A stretch of 64,000 nt of DNA from Allantophomopsis cytisporea. Lineage: Eukaryota; Ascomycota; Leotiomycetes; Phacidiales; Phacidiaceae. The stretch spans positions 248,001-312,000 of the forward strand of contig CP103032.1 of assembly GCA_024752435.1 (NCBI GenBank), written 5' to 3'. A program made the translations under genes and the position numbers. The notes under the pieces are model-generated. The model saw nothing but the letters and a program-made list of their open reading frames with translations, was not told where the DNA came from and made no database searches. Each line of letters starts with the position of its first letter. Position 1 is the stretch's first letter. Positions 21,342-33,450 of this stretch are shown here, one piece after another.

Positions 21342-23300
21342 ATGCGTTTGAAGCGGATGAGTGTAAGAGTAAGAACAAGACTGTACTATACGAACAGCAT
21401 ATATGGCGTAGGAAATCTCCAATTGTATTTGTTTCATAATCGATATCCGGTATATTATGCTATCCATATACCATATTGATACTCATTGCGTGACTCTTCT
21501 CGGCCAGGTTGTTGCCACTTCACTTCCTCTTATTGCCTATTGGGCTTTTAAACAATACACCAAAATCTACTAGATATCCTATATCGTTCTCTCTCGAGCT
21601 GGCGAAGACTACACCAATAAAGGCAGCAGAGTCATCTATCCTGATCACTATCAAAACTTCCTGGAGAGATAATTAAGTGAGACAGTGAGGGCCATTGTCT
21701 CATCAACTGCCTTGCAGGAGAGTGATCCACTTTTTTGCCTCTCCAATAGAGAAAATCATGTTGTGTGCAAACTAGCTACCAACCTCACAAACTGATTACG
21801 GAAAGCGTCCAGAAAAAAAGTGCAGGTAGCCGGCGGTGTGTGGTTTGGAAGAAAATATAGTCAAGCTTCTCACTTCCCCAGATCAACAGGTTATGAGCCC
21901 AGGATTTGTCTTGCCATCACTGTTTACATCGGAAGAGGATGTCCAAGAGCACGATAATCAGGTGTTTCACACGAAAATATGCATATGGGCAGACCGTTTA
22001 AGGACTTAAACAATATAAAGCAAGTCAAATTCGGGACTAACAACCTGTCAAATCCAGAAGATACGTGAAGCTTGACCATTTCATTTCACAGGAGATTGAG
22101 CAACTACTTATATTGTTGAGTATAAAACAATGGTCCTTTTGTTATCGCGGAGAGATATTCTCCGAAAGTCGTTACCCGTGTTTGATATCCACTTCCTACA
22201 TACTTTTCGTTCGGCCACACGCTATCTCACAAGTTTAGCAAACCGTGTCCGTACACCGTCCAATTCATTACATTGAGTTATGCAAAGCACCAATTCAGGC
22301 ACATTCTGATGGAGAGCCACTGTTAGGTAGTCATTTGCTAAGTACTTATATTCTCGTCGATAGGTTTGTTAATGGGTAAAGTACCGTAGTTGTGCCTATC
22401 ACTAGCCACTTCAGATATTCATTGGTCATATAGGGGGCTGAACTTTCACAGGGGATATAACATAAATACGCACAAAGGAGAGACCACTTCTACTCATTAT
22501 ATACGCCCATGTTTATAAGCTTTTGAGTAGTGGCTATTTGTAATATAACATAACTAGCGTAAGGTAGTTAGTTATGGCTTATTGCAGCTATGGTATTAGT
22601 CTGTGAATAAGATGCCAAAGTTTAGGATATTCAAGGACAGGAGTCATGCTTGAAACTATCTGAACCTCCGGAATTAGTTCTACATAGGAAAATATTGGTG
22701 AAAGTACTCGCATCACGTTGTTGATGACTTGCGTCAGTTGTTGGGCTTTGAGCATTGAGCATTTATCCAAGTTCAAGTGATAAGTAAATTTGTTCGTGCA
22801 TTGCCGCGTGACTCGAAATAAACACTTGGTAGATGATGCTAGGCAAAGCTAACAGACAGAAACTGGCTACATAATAAATTCCGACAAGTATACACTTACT
22901 CTCAACATGATCATGTTTGTTTGATCTAGTGATGTGTTGCTTCTACTTGTGTTTATGCCTTTCGACTGCCAGGAAGAGGTGATAATACTCTTCAAAGTGG
23001 AATCATCTTCATTGTATGCAAAGTTTATTGGCTAATTCTTTATTGTTACATAGTATGGAACGAATTTGATTTTTATATCTACTATCCATCATTATTCATT
23101 AATCAACTTTGTGAACATGTGACAAGCCCGATTGTTCTCTTCGGAAACTCTCCAAAGTACTCGTCAAAATAAAGATCTCATCACTCACTTCATCTGACTG
23201 CAAACCTCCATAGCATCGTAAAATTGTGCTCGAGACTAAGTATATCATCACATGTCAACCCATTAATTTTCCTTGACTAAAGTCTCTTATAACCTCGATA
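21342..23300. other. AT-rich gene-poor block
   Basis: Nearly 2 kb of AT-rich DNA with no recognisable coding region on either strand. It separates COA6 from the 3' end of the minus-strand P450 gene. The composition suggests decayed sequence, but I cannot identify any transposon terminus or coding relic. Confidence 0.45.
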
Positions 23301-25129
23301 TCAGGTAGCTCTGTGGCAGTGAAGTAGCGTAGTACCCTTCTCATGAAACGACGAAAAGATGTCATAGTGTCTCAAGTCCTTTTCGTTGAGATCGTTTGGT
23401 TTGAGGTCTGGAAAGCGATAAAAGAGAGTCCCTAGCGTCACGTACACTTCCACGTATGCCAGCCTAAAATATTTTTCAGCACTCAACACGATATTTGCAC
23501 TCTAGCAACAACTGGAAAAGTGTCTCCAATATGAATATCAACAGTCGGGTACTTACGGCATTCCAATACATTGCCTGTTTCCTTTTCCAAACGCAACTAA
23601 ATACTTTTCCAGATATTGAGCTTCTTTCGGATCCGACCATCGTGTGGGGTCAAAGGTCATCGGTGATGGGAATATTTCAGGATTTCGGTGCATCATCCAG
23701 GAGGACATACCAACTACCATCTGCAGGAAAGTTAGTGAAACACAAGTCAATATATTCACGTGAGCAATGTACCCCTGGTGCAATAGTATGACCATTAAAC
23801 TCTGCTCCAGATGGAGGGACAACTCGAGGAAGACGCCCAGGAACTCCAAATGACAAGCGGAGACCTTCCTTCACAACACCAGTCTGCCAAATTGTTAGCC
23901 CAATTAAGAACATACATCTATCCGAATATCCACTGACCAGATATGGTAGCTTCTCCAGTATTAGGAAATCGAGTTGGGAATTTGGATCTGGGAATGTTTG
24001 CGTAAGCTCTTCCCTTAGCCGAGAATATATCTCGGGATTTTTGAGGACATGATAGGCTGCGATAGTCATAGCATTTCCAGTGGTATCTGATGCTGCCGCG
24101 ATCATAATGTAAGCATCGTCTACCAGACGATCCACTGACGGGACAACATGACCTTGTACAGCTCGAGGATTCAGGAGTTCGCGGAAAATAGTTGTTCGCG
24201 AAGCTTTATTGTATTCATCGGCATCGAAGCGTGTCTTAATGTCCGTTACCTTTATTCGAAGCTCCTGAGAGTCGTAGTCAGATTCAATCTATATTTATGA
24301 AGAATAGTACTTACATCCAAGAAGTTACGGAACTTCCGAGTATTTGACGAAGGATTAGCCCAATTTGGAACTCCAAATGCGATCTTCTGTATCAACGGGA
24401 ATTGCATCCAGAACCAGAGGGGTTTGATGATGAATGCCATCAACTCTGTAAAATTGCTGCCGAAATTTTCTTTGTCCATCAGATGGAATCGATCATCAAA
24501 CGCATAATCACTAATAGTGTCTAAACTGACAGCTCTGAAGGCATAATGCAGGTTACTCTCCTTTCCTTCTCCAAGTTCTTTCCGCAGACGACTACACAGC
24601 CTGGCAACGATGTCTTGAACTATTTTCTCCAAAGAGAGCACGCTTTTGCGCGAGAACATCGGATTAAGGGCTCCACGACGGACTCGATGGACTTCATTGC
24701 TTGAAGAGGTAAATGCGGATATCGGGGCATTGAAAGCACCGTAAAACTCCGACGGTTTGTAGTATTTGGTGCTCTGGTGATAGATCTTCTCATAGTTGTC
24801 TGGATCGCTGAGAGATACTTCGTTGGGGTTTATGCGGACTACGGGGCCTACATGCAGAAATCAGCGGAGAAGTCTAGACTCTTGAAGATTTATATACCAT
24901 ATTTCTCGTGCAAAAACCCAACTACTTCATAGTAGCGACTTTGACCATTTGCATAACAGTGATACGTTTGATAAAGTTGAGTGATAGCTGCAATCTTTGG
25001 GCCCGGTATTTTGGCCAACGGATGAAGTGTCAATCGATATATCGCAATAAGTACCCAGTAGATAAGTATTGCAAAGATCGATGATAGGATTTTGAACTCA
25101 ATGTCCAGGGACTGATATGAAGCCAACAT
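23301..25129 (-). CDS. Cytochrome P450 monooxygenase
   Basis: A microsomal class II P450 of about 509 aa. Exons on the minus strand are 25129-24898, 24847-24315, 24264-23938, 23883-23773, 23720-23557 and 23463-23301; all five introns are GT-AG and phases agree. Residues 10-35 form the N-terminal membrane anchor, followed by a proline hinge (LHPLAKIPGPK). Diagnostic motifs are the I-helix AASDTTGNA with the oxygen-activating acid-threonine pair, the ExxR of the K-helix in VVKEGLRLSFG, the PERF-region equivalent FDPTRW and the heme loop FGKGNRQCIG with the ligand cysteine at about residue 452. All essential residues are present, so it is probably active. Overall it resembles fungal trichodiene-oxygenase-like P450s (CYP58 neighbourhood), a weak call. 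No biosynthetic partner gene lies next to it. Confidence 0.93.
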
Positions 25130-26515
25130 GTTATATCTTCTGAGAAATATAAGCTTTATAGATATCTAGAGAACGGAGACATGAGAGGAGTAGTAGACCT
25201 TTTATACTGCACGCATACCTTTATCATTTCCTCCAACCTTCTCATTCACTATTCCTCTGTCAGCAGTCTCAAATCGCTTTAAACTAGCAATAGTAGGTTA
25301 TGATAGAAAAGAGGGCTTTTTTGCATGTGCATACTCAAAAGGAGCGAATTTGATGTTGATTTGAGGGTGTGGTGGCATGCATAGAAATGGGTACACAGGA
25401 ATTCAGCAGAAAGCTATTCAAGGTCACACATATGAGGGGAAAGATGAATAATTACAGGATTATAGGGAAGCACATAGCTGCTTCATAATAGCCTAGCCAT
25501 TCATAAATAAGTGCAGTATAAAGTCAGAATTATGCTGAAAAGCTACCCATCTATTGGAGTATCAATGTTCAAATGCGGATAAAGACGCATATCTGAGGGA
25601 TCATGAGATCACACAAGAAATTCTGAAGTATCACAAAACGGTAGGTGGACAAACTCAAGATAAGAACGAACGGCGTGCTACTTGCGGATTCATAGGCTTG
25701 CAAGATGTATGGTAGTCACCCTTGATAATCGATTGCTGAACTATGGCGGATTTGCGCCGAAAGAATCACTTCTGAAGAAACACGGGAAGTAAATGTACCA
25801 TCCAAGATTAAGGGGCCTTGGAACGGCAAAGAAAACTGAGACGTCATTAGAGAGGGTCATTGAGCTTTGTTTTCCTTATCTCTTTGTGCCGTACGTAACT
25901 ACCTGCAGATTCTGGAAGACTCAAACGCAACACGATGGTTTGCTTTTGGATTTGACGTTGTATCTCTTTAGTAATGAGCACACAAAGAGCACCAAATGAT
26001 ATATCCTTATATCGTGATTTTCACGGGTCATGTGCAGGCATGCTATTTAATACACTTTGAGCCAAAGGGATACGAAAAAGGTATGGTAAAGTGGAGTTTA
26101 TTTCAACCTCATAGTTACCAGTTGAAGTGTACTATGGAGCGGGATGATCGGCGGGCTGTCTTGCCGTCCTAAGGCTAACACCTTACAACGTTACCCTGGT
26201 ATCTCAGAGTTCGAGACAGAACCTGTACGTACAAACTCGACTGTGCGGTGAAGGTTCATTTAAACAGATTTCCTAGACATCACGTGCATTTCCTGCAGGA
26301 TTATGGCGCGGTCCTGAAGATCAGATATTCGTAGACACAACCTGTCCTTGTTGATCAGCTTAGCTGCTCAGAAGCCTTCGTATTCAGAATCGCGGACGCG
26401 AACTTCAGGCAGCAACTGACTCATAATACTCTGGTGCTCCGCATCTCCAACTTCAGCAAGTCCTCAGGGGAACCTTTGGGAGAAGGTCTTCAAGTATTAG
26501 TGCTTCAACTTGAAG
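25130..26515. other. AT-rich spacer, divergent promoters
   Basis: This is a gene-free spacer between the divergent P450 and DUF726 genes. It is AT-rich from 25.2 to 26.1 kb and more balanced near the DUF726 start. Small ORFs lack family resemblance. Confidence 0.45.
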
Positions 26516-29095
26516 ATGGCACCCTCAAGTTCTGATCCGCAATATCTGAGGATTGTACTGAATCCGGCTCGACGACGAGCACTCACCACCCTTGTCACGA
26601 GTATTATAGAGCATATGCGCAATGAAATTGCTGCTTCCTTCGGAACACCACTCAACAACCCAGATTCCCTATCTATTGATCCTCAGAGAGAGAACTCCTT
26701 TGGAAACCCTAATGAAAATGATGCAGTACACCGCCAAAAGGCTCAGAATGAAGGCCGTCAAGATCCGAACGCCAACCTGAAAATGCGGCAGCTCAAGGGT
26801 GCCGCCCTGAAGTATTTCGACAATTGGCAGAGAGAGGTTCTTTCAGCTCTCAATAAGGTCCATAACGGTTCTGAAGATCCTAGAGCCGTCGATCAAAGAC
26901 GGAGGGACATAGAAGCACAGGGCCCACAGCCAACAGATCCAGAGGCGGAGATAGCTGAAGCGTATGCTGTTGCAGCGCTACAGAATCTTTATCCTCCCAT
27001 CCCCACCCGCCTCTCTACCGTTTCCAAGGACGATAGAAAAATTGTTATTAGCTGTATGCTTTTGTTACTTCTTTCTCTTGGCCATTATTCTGCTCATTCG
27101 CGCGTGCTATTGTGTTATATCACGTCTTCTTTTGAGCTGCCCTTGGAAATACTGAGTACAGAGGAGACAGAGATCGCTCAAACTCTCATTACAACAGCTT
27201 CTAGACAACTCTCTGCAGATGCAGAGACTCAGAAGCGAAAAGAGGAGAATAAAAATAGCAGGAGGTGGAAAGTTGGACTGGCTTCTGTAGCTGGAGCCGC
27301 TGTCATTGGAATCACAGGAGGCTTAGCAGCACCGGTAGTAGCTGGCGCCATTGGAGGTATCATGGGCGGTGTTGGTTTAGGAGGAGTGGCAAGTTTCCTA
27401 GGGATATTTGCTATGAACGGCGCGTTAGTAGGAACTATATTCGGGGCCTTTGGAGGAAAGATGACTGGAGAGATGGTAGACGCTTATGCGAAGGAAGTGG
27501 ACGATTTCAAGTTTCTCCCGGTGAAACACACCGACAAGTGGGGACCTAGAGGGGAGGAGAATGAGCTCGAGGAACGAAGACTTAGGGTGACTATTGGAAT
27601 AAATGGCTGGCTAAATGAGGAAAATGATGTTGTCAAACCTTGGAAAGATCTTGGTAGAGATTCCGAGGTCTTTGCGCTCAGATTTGAGATGGCCGCATTG
27701 ATTGAGCTGGGAAACTCATTAAGGAACATGGTGTCCTCTTATGCCTGGTCTTACATCAAGTTGGAAATCATGAAGAGGACCGTACTGGCCACTTTGACTG
27801 CGGCTCTGTGGCCTATCTATCTTCTTAAAATGGCGACCTCTGTCGACAATCCCTTCTCAGTGGCACGAACTCGCTCTGAAAAGGCTGGAAAAGTCTTAGC
27901 CGATGCACTCATCAACAAAGCACAAGGTGAAAGACCTGTCACACTAATAGGATATTCCCTAGGTGCTCGAGTTATCTATTCATGTTTAAGATCTCTTGCA
28001 GAACGCAAAGCTTTTGGACTTGTTGAATCAGTTGTTCTCATCGGAGCTCCGGTTCCTTCTAATAGTGATAACTGGCGGGTTATGCGCAGTGTCGTTTCAG
28101 GAAAGTTGATAAACGTCTATTCTGAGAACGATTATATTCTCGCCTTCATGTACCGTGCCACCAGTATGCAACTTGGCATTGCTGGCCTTCAGAAAATCAA
28201 AGGCGTAAAAAGTGTTGATAATCTAGACCTCAGCGCTGAAGTCAGCGGCCATTTAAGATACCCGGATCTTATTGGAAAGATTCTTAGGAGAGTTGGTTTT
28301 GGAGATGTGAGAGTTCAAGATGGAACTATCGAGTCAGAGGATAGCACTGTCGAGTTAGTGGGGCGAGATGGAGAGATAGTTTGGAAAGGGGATATGGACA
28401 ACGAAGAGCTCACGGCAGACGCAATCGAGGAAAAGCTCAACATGTTAAATCTTGCCCCTGAGCCGACCAAGATTGTACGGAAACCGGTACTTCCTCCGCG
28501 ACCAGGCGTTTCGAGCCCGAGGAGCAGTGAACAGACGATTGGTACCATTGATCTCTCGCCCATAGGTGATGAAATTGCCGTTCTTCAAAAATCAAGATCA
28601 AATCAAAGTATCAACTCTGTGATCAGTCGGAAGCCGGTTTCGAGTCGAGCTAACAATACTAAAGAGACACCAGAAGTTTCCATGCCAAAGATCCCAACAC
28701 CAAGCCCTACTGATCCTCAGCCTTCGCAGCTTAAAAAGGTTGCGTCTGAAAAGTCTACTACAATCCAGAACAACGAACCATCATCTTCCGCATCAAAATC
28801 CAGTATACCAAGCTCCAATGATCCTCTCTCGGATGAAAGTCACGAGGTTGGCTTGTGGCGGACGGTAGATTCCCCAGACACTCCACCTCCTCGGTACAGC
28901 GAGTTCCCATCGACGGTCCATGTGAGAGGAGATGCGCCAGTCACAGCCAATGCATCTGATCTCAGTCTAAGTCATCCGCAAAGAACGCCGGATCTAGTTT
29001 CTAGAGACTACGACTCCGACAACGATGATGGAGGCATTTTAATGGTTGACAATGATGCTGGAGAGATATTAGCGCATCCTGATGATTTGAGGTAG
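26516..29095 (+). CDS. DUF726/TMCO4-family alpha/beta-hydrolase membrane protein
   Basis: An 859-aa member of the DUF726 family (human TMCO4; yeast YFL034W, a putative lipase linked to Golgi/endosomal sorting). The start is ATG 26516 (MAPSSSDPQYLR). Order: an N-terminal helical region; a Gly/Ala-rich hydrophobic hairpin at residues 250-320 (for example GAAVIGITGGLAAPVVAGAI), probably membrane-embedded; then an alpha/beta-hydrolase core with nucleophile elbow GYSLGARVIYSC (Ser481) and the family sequence VVLIGAPVPSNSDNW; and a 200-residue Ser/Pro-rich disordered tail ending in an acidic segment. The candidate catalytic acid and histidine would lie in NVYSENDYIL and SGHLRYPDLIGKIL. It is intronless. 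The hydrolase family is well supported; the substrate is unknown. Confidence 0.88.
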   Translation: MAPSSSDPQYLRIVLNPARRRALTTLVTSIIEHMRNEIAASFGTPLNNPDSLSIDPQRENSFGNPNENDAVHRQKAQNEGRQDPNANLKMRQLKGAALKYFDNWQREVLSALNKVHNGSEDPRAVDQRRRDIEAQGPQPTDPEAEIAEAYAVAALQNLYPPIPTRLSTVSKDDRKIVISCMLLLLLSLGHYSAHSRVLLCYITSSFELPLEILSTEETEIAQTLITTASRQLSADAETQKRKEENKNSRRWKVGLASVAGAAVIGITGGLAAPVVAGAIGGIMGGVGLGGVASFLGIFAMNGALVGTIFGAFGGKMTGEMVDAYAKEVDDFKFLPVKHTDKWGPRGEENELEERRLRVTIGINGWLNEENDVVKPWKDLGRDSEVFALRFEMAALIELGNSLRNMVSSYAWSYIKLEIMKRTVLATLTAALWPIYLLKMATSVDNPFSVARTRSEKAGKVLADALINKAQGERPVTLIGYSLGARVIYSCLRSLAERKAFGLVESVVLIGAPVPSNSDNWRVMRSVVSGKLINVYSENDYILAFMYRATSMQLGIAGLQKIKGVKSVDNLDLSAEVSGHLRYPDLIGKILRRVGFGDVRVQDGTIESEDSTVELVGRDGEIVWKGDMDNEELTADAIEEKLNMLNLAPEPTKIVRKPVLPPRPGVSSPRSSEQTIGTIDLSPIGDEIAVLQKSRSNQSINSVISRKPVSSRANNTKETPEVSMPKIPTPSPTDPQPSQLKKVASEKSTTIQNNEPSSSASKSSIPSSNDPLSDESHEVGLWRTVDSPDTPPPRYSEFPSTVHVRGDAPVTANASDLSLSHPQRTPDLVSRDYDSDNDDGGILMVDNDAGEILAHPDDLR

Positions 29096-29695
29096 CTCGA
29101 TTCTATGAGTTGGACTCTTCTTCAAATCCAAAGACGTTGTGACAATAAATGCGTAGTCTTGTACTCTACGCGTAACTGCGTACGATGGGAAATCTTTTAG
29201 TAAATAAAAAATATCCAAACCGACAATTTACAGAGACTCTGACTAAAGAGAAAGTTATCGAAAAGGGGTTCATTCGAAAAAGTTATCTTAGTCGTGATAT
29301 AAATATTGGGTGAGGATCTGAGTTCTAAGAATGTATCCACTATGTCAATTGCACAAAATGCTTCACAGAAAATATCAAGAATACAGTTAGTATCAATAAC
29401 AAATGATCTCATCGACTGGGCGTAAGTTATTCTGTCTAATTTAGCTTGCGGGAGGACCTTGGTAAGTTTTAAGCTTATACTAGTGAATGATAGTAGATCT
29501 GCTTTCGTTCAGGTTCCTGGCTAGCAAAAGATCGTTGACATCATCACAATAAACACCTTTGAGGTCCAAAGTCGCATTACAACAACTTTCATCGGATAAA
29601 TGTGAAACCTTTAGCCACAGCTACTTATATATCTAGCTTACCTCTGATATGTACTAATTTCCTTTCTTTCCGATAGAATTTTCTTTATAAAAGAA
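29096..29695. promoter_or_regulatory. AT-rich spacer with photolyase promoter
   Basis: The spacer of 600 bp between two co-oriented genes has no coding content. The 3' half presumably carries the photolyase promoter. I did not find a convincing consensus for a named light-response element. Confidence 0.4.
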
Positions 29696-31709
29696 ATGGC
29701 TAAGCCACGAGTTATATATTGGTTTCGCACCGACCTACGTCTACACGATTCTCCTGCGCTCAAGGCAGCTTTGGATCTTGAACCGGAAGCATTCTGGCCC
29801 ATATGGACCTGGGATCCTCATTATGTATATCGAGCACGCGTGGGAGTCAACAGATGGCAATTCCTGTAAATCCGCCTCAATCCTTGTAATTACAGATTAT
29901 CTAACCGCAAATCCCAGTCTAGAATGTCAACAAGATCTTTCAAACTCTATCACAGTTCTCAATCCCAAACAGAAACTCTTTCTCATCCGCGAAGCTCCTC
30001 AGACTCTATTCCCCAAATTGTTTCGAGCCTGGAAAGTTACCCATCTGGTCTTCGAGAAAGATACTGATGCATATGCACGATCCCGTGACTCAGAGGTCAT
30101 GTCAATTGCAAAAGAAGCTGGAATCGAAGTAATGGTTAGATCCGGGAGGACGTTGTGGGACAGTGATGAGCTGGTCTCCAAGAACCACAACAAGCCTACG
30201 ATGAGCATAAGCCAAGTAGAGGCTGCGGGCCCCAAGATTGGGCCAATACCTAGACCAAGTCCTGCTCCAAAAACACTGCCTGATCCAGGCAATATCAATC
30301 TGGAATTTGGGCAAGAAAAGCCAGCGAAGAACCCAGATTTCCAAGAAAAGATTAGAGGCAAGGAGAAGACGTACGAGAAGCTTGCTGGGCCGCGGGGAGA
30401 CTTTGCAGTGCCTACACTTGAAGAATTAGGTTTTGATGCAGCGACAAAAAAGATCAAGGGTGGAGAGACAGAGGCATTGATACAACTAGAAAAGATCATG
30501 AGTAACATTAAGTTTGTGGCAACTTTCGAAAAGCCGAAAACTGCACCTACGGACTTCGAGCCTCAGGGCACGACACTCCTCTCACCGCACTTGCACTTTG
30601 GAAGTCTAAGTATAAGGGAATTCTATTGGCGGACAGAAGACATAGTGAAGAAGTTTGGCAAGGGTGCTAGTAAACATCCAGTTTCTCTTACAGGACAACT
30701 CCTTTTCCGCGATATGTATTTTGCTGCTCAGGCGAAATTAGGGTGGAAATTTGCGCAGACAATGGGCAATGATCATTGCAGGTTCATTCCATGGCATTTG
30801 CCCTCGAAAGTGAATCATGAGAATGGATTAGTTACTGGGGAATATCACGTTGACTCGGAACAAGCTGAGGAATGGTTTCAGAAATGGAAGTATGGAAAAA
30901 CTGGGTAAGTTGCTTCCCAACACAGATGAACCTGAATGAAGTTAAGAAATAGGTTCCCCTGGATTGATGCCTTGATGCGTCAGCTGCGGACTGAAGGCTG
31001 GATTCATCATCTTGGCCGACACGCCGTAGCCTGCTTCCTTACTCGTGGGGGCTGCTATATATCCTGGGAGCGAGGCGCTGAAGTATTCGAAGAATGGCTT
31101 CTCGATCATGAGACCGCCAGCAACGCTGGAAACTGGCAGTGGCTCTCATGCACAGCATTTTATGCTCAATTCTATCGCTGCTATTCTCCCATTGCGTTCC
31201 CACAGAAGTGGGACAAGAAGGGGGAGTTTGTCAGGCATTACGTGCCAGAGCTTGAGAGATTGAATGAGAAGTATATCTATGAACCTTGGAAGGCACCGAT
31301 AAAGGACTTAAGGGATGCTGATGTGACTCTCGGAGATGGTGAAGGGGAGTACCCAAAACCCATGTTCGATTTCAATGAGAGAAGAAGTATTTGTTTGGAT
31401 GGTATGAAGAATGCATATCAAGTGAAGCTTTACGGGGACGACCCCAAGGTAAAAAATGGGACATGGAGAACACTTTTCAAAGATACGGCAGAGGGGCCTA
31501 CCGAGGGTGAAAAGTTTGAGGTTGCCATGAAGAGCAAGGGGCAGAAGATCAAGAAAGGAGAAGTAGACAACGGACAGAAAGCTGTCGCCGAAGATGGTGG
31601 TGAGGCTGCTGAGACAGGAGGCGACAATAAAGGTGGTGATCCAGGTGGAAGTAAGAGGAAGAGAGGACAAGGGACTTTAGATGCACATGTAAAGAGGATT
31701 AAAAAATAA
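29696..31709 (+). CDS. (6-4)-type photolyase / animal-type cryptochrome
   Basis: A flavoprotein of the cryptochrome/photolyase family that uses blue light and FAD to repair UV photoproducts or to signal. Exons are 29696-29865, 29918-30904 and 30953-31709, giving 637 aa. Splices restore NRWQFL-LECQQDLSNSITV and KYGKT-GFPWIDALMRQ. The N-terminal antenna-type domain starts VIYWFRTDLRLHDSPAL. The FAD-binding domain carries TLLSPHLHFGSLSIREFYW, WIHHLGRHAVACFLTRG and NAGNWQWLSCTAFY. The histidine pair H405/H409 in IHHLGRH corresponds to the two histidines needed for (6-4) repair, which points to the (6-4) subclass rather than a CPD or DASH enzyme. A charged C-terminal tail of about 95 residues ends in a basic, NLS-like segment (GSKRKRGQGTLDAHVKRIKK), implying nuclear location. 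Repair versus photoreceptor role cannot be decided from sequence. Confidence 0.92.
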
Positions 31710-33450
31710 ACAAAGGAGATTTGATCTAAGAGTTTGAACATGACATGCTTGCGAATGCGTCATAACATCAGCTATATAAATATCTTACACGTGTACCTCA
31801 GATTTTCCATATAAGCCAGAACAAGCAGAAATCCATGAAGTCTTCTTTGGCTTGGGTGAAGAGTGTAGAATGTACAACCAAGAGGCTACAGGCCCGACTT
31901 TATATATTTGTAAATTAGCTTTCCTACGGACAAAGGAGAGGTTTGGAATCAAATAAATTCCTTCGCGGGATTTTCTGTTTCATACGGCAAGGAACCAAGT
32001 ATTCCCGTCTGTATTCTTATTGCAATCCTTTTTTCACTATTTCTATCCTATCTTGATGCTCTCTCCTTTTCATTTCATTTCATTTTTTAGACAAGACCCT
32101 GTCAATAATTCTGGTTCGTAGCACTAGTTTCACTGTCAACATGAAAATGCCATTCAAGCACATTCTCCCTTTGAACTCCTTCTCATATAAACCCTCCTTA
32201 CAATTCCATCCTCGGTCTAAAAAGCAAATACACCAGCAAGTCCTACATTTTTAAATCAGTCGCGATATCATACACTAATTCCAATGTAGCACCTACACCC
32301 CAAAGGACGTAGACGATTAATCCCCAAAAACATCAAAAGTACAAGACTTACTCCCGAGCGCAGTTCTGATATCTCTAGGATTCTGTGTCGGATCAGTCAG
32401 AGCTTTGAAGAGCAAAAGTATTTTGAGTATATCGAAGCGAGGGCTTTAGTACGTAATTAATTACGGTGTAGTGTAAGTATACTTGTATCTTTTGAACAGT
32501 GGATTGTGTCAGGAAAGTAGGCAAGAGAGTGGAGGGGTAACTGTTCTATATGACCATGTTTTGACAAGACTTTATAATTGACGATATACATAAATGTCAA
32601 GAGTACTCTTTGTTATAGATCATCTATCAATGTCTTTATAGTGTTTATACAACTAGGAGACTCTAGCGTTTGAACAAAAACATACTTCGAACATACTATA
32701 AGGCCAATAGCATCGATGTTGTTAAGAAAATATATTAAATTTCTTAGTCTGCTTTGATGTCATATCTTCCACGGTTGGTTTAAAACAATGTTTGACATCT
32801 ATCTGAATGTTTCCAGTAGTGATGGAGTTGCGGTCAATGAAGACGACAATATCAGTGATGACAACGGGGTCGATAGTGACATGATTTGAACACAAAATTA
32901 CGCTACGCAACACGGATAAAACAAAGAGCATATGATGTTTGCCAAGTCTCTGTGTATAATGCCTGGAGAAGTTCTCCGTTGCAGGTAAAGAATTCTTTGT
33001 ATGTCTTGCTTAGTCTATTAGTGTTGACCTGTTGATACCTTACGTCTTTGACCACAGGCGAAAACGAATTAAACACTTCGCCCAAGACATAGTCAGGTGG
33101 CTAGTAGCAGATAAATCAATTGAGCTTTGTAGTCATCATATACTGTTATCTTCCAGTGTTTTCAAAAAGAGCAAGTATTGTTGTGGCACTTCTTGCGAAC
33201 AATGATTTCTTCAGACGTCACATTTCTTTCTTCACCGATCACTACTTAATTATCCATCTTAATCATTCTCGTTTGACTACCAGATATAAACAAGAACAGA
33301 TGTTTGTCCTCGATGCTAAGACTCTACCAATCGTCTTACGAGGTACTCGAATTGCAGATTGGACATCACCGAGCACTTGAAACCTTGTTGTGCCCACAAC
33401 GAAGACCCCCCATAAATGGAGGACATGAAATCAATAGTCAAGATTTACGC
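31710..33450. other. AT-rich spacer downstream of the photolyase gene
   Basis: No recognisable gene. It is AT-rich, with a tandem catttcatttc motif near 32072-32086. Short ORFs are random in composition. Confidence 0.5.
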
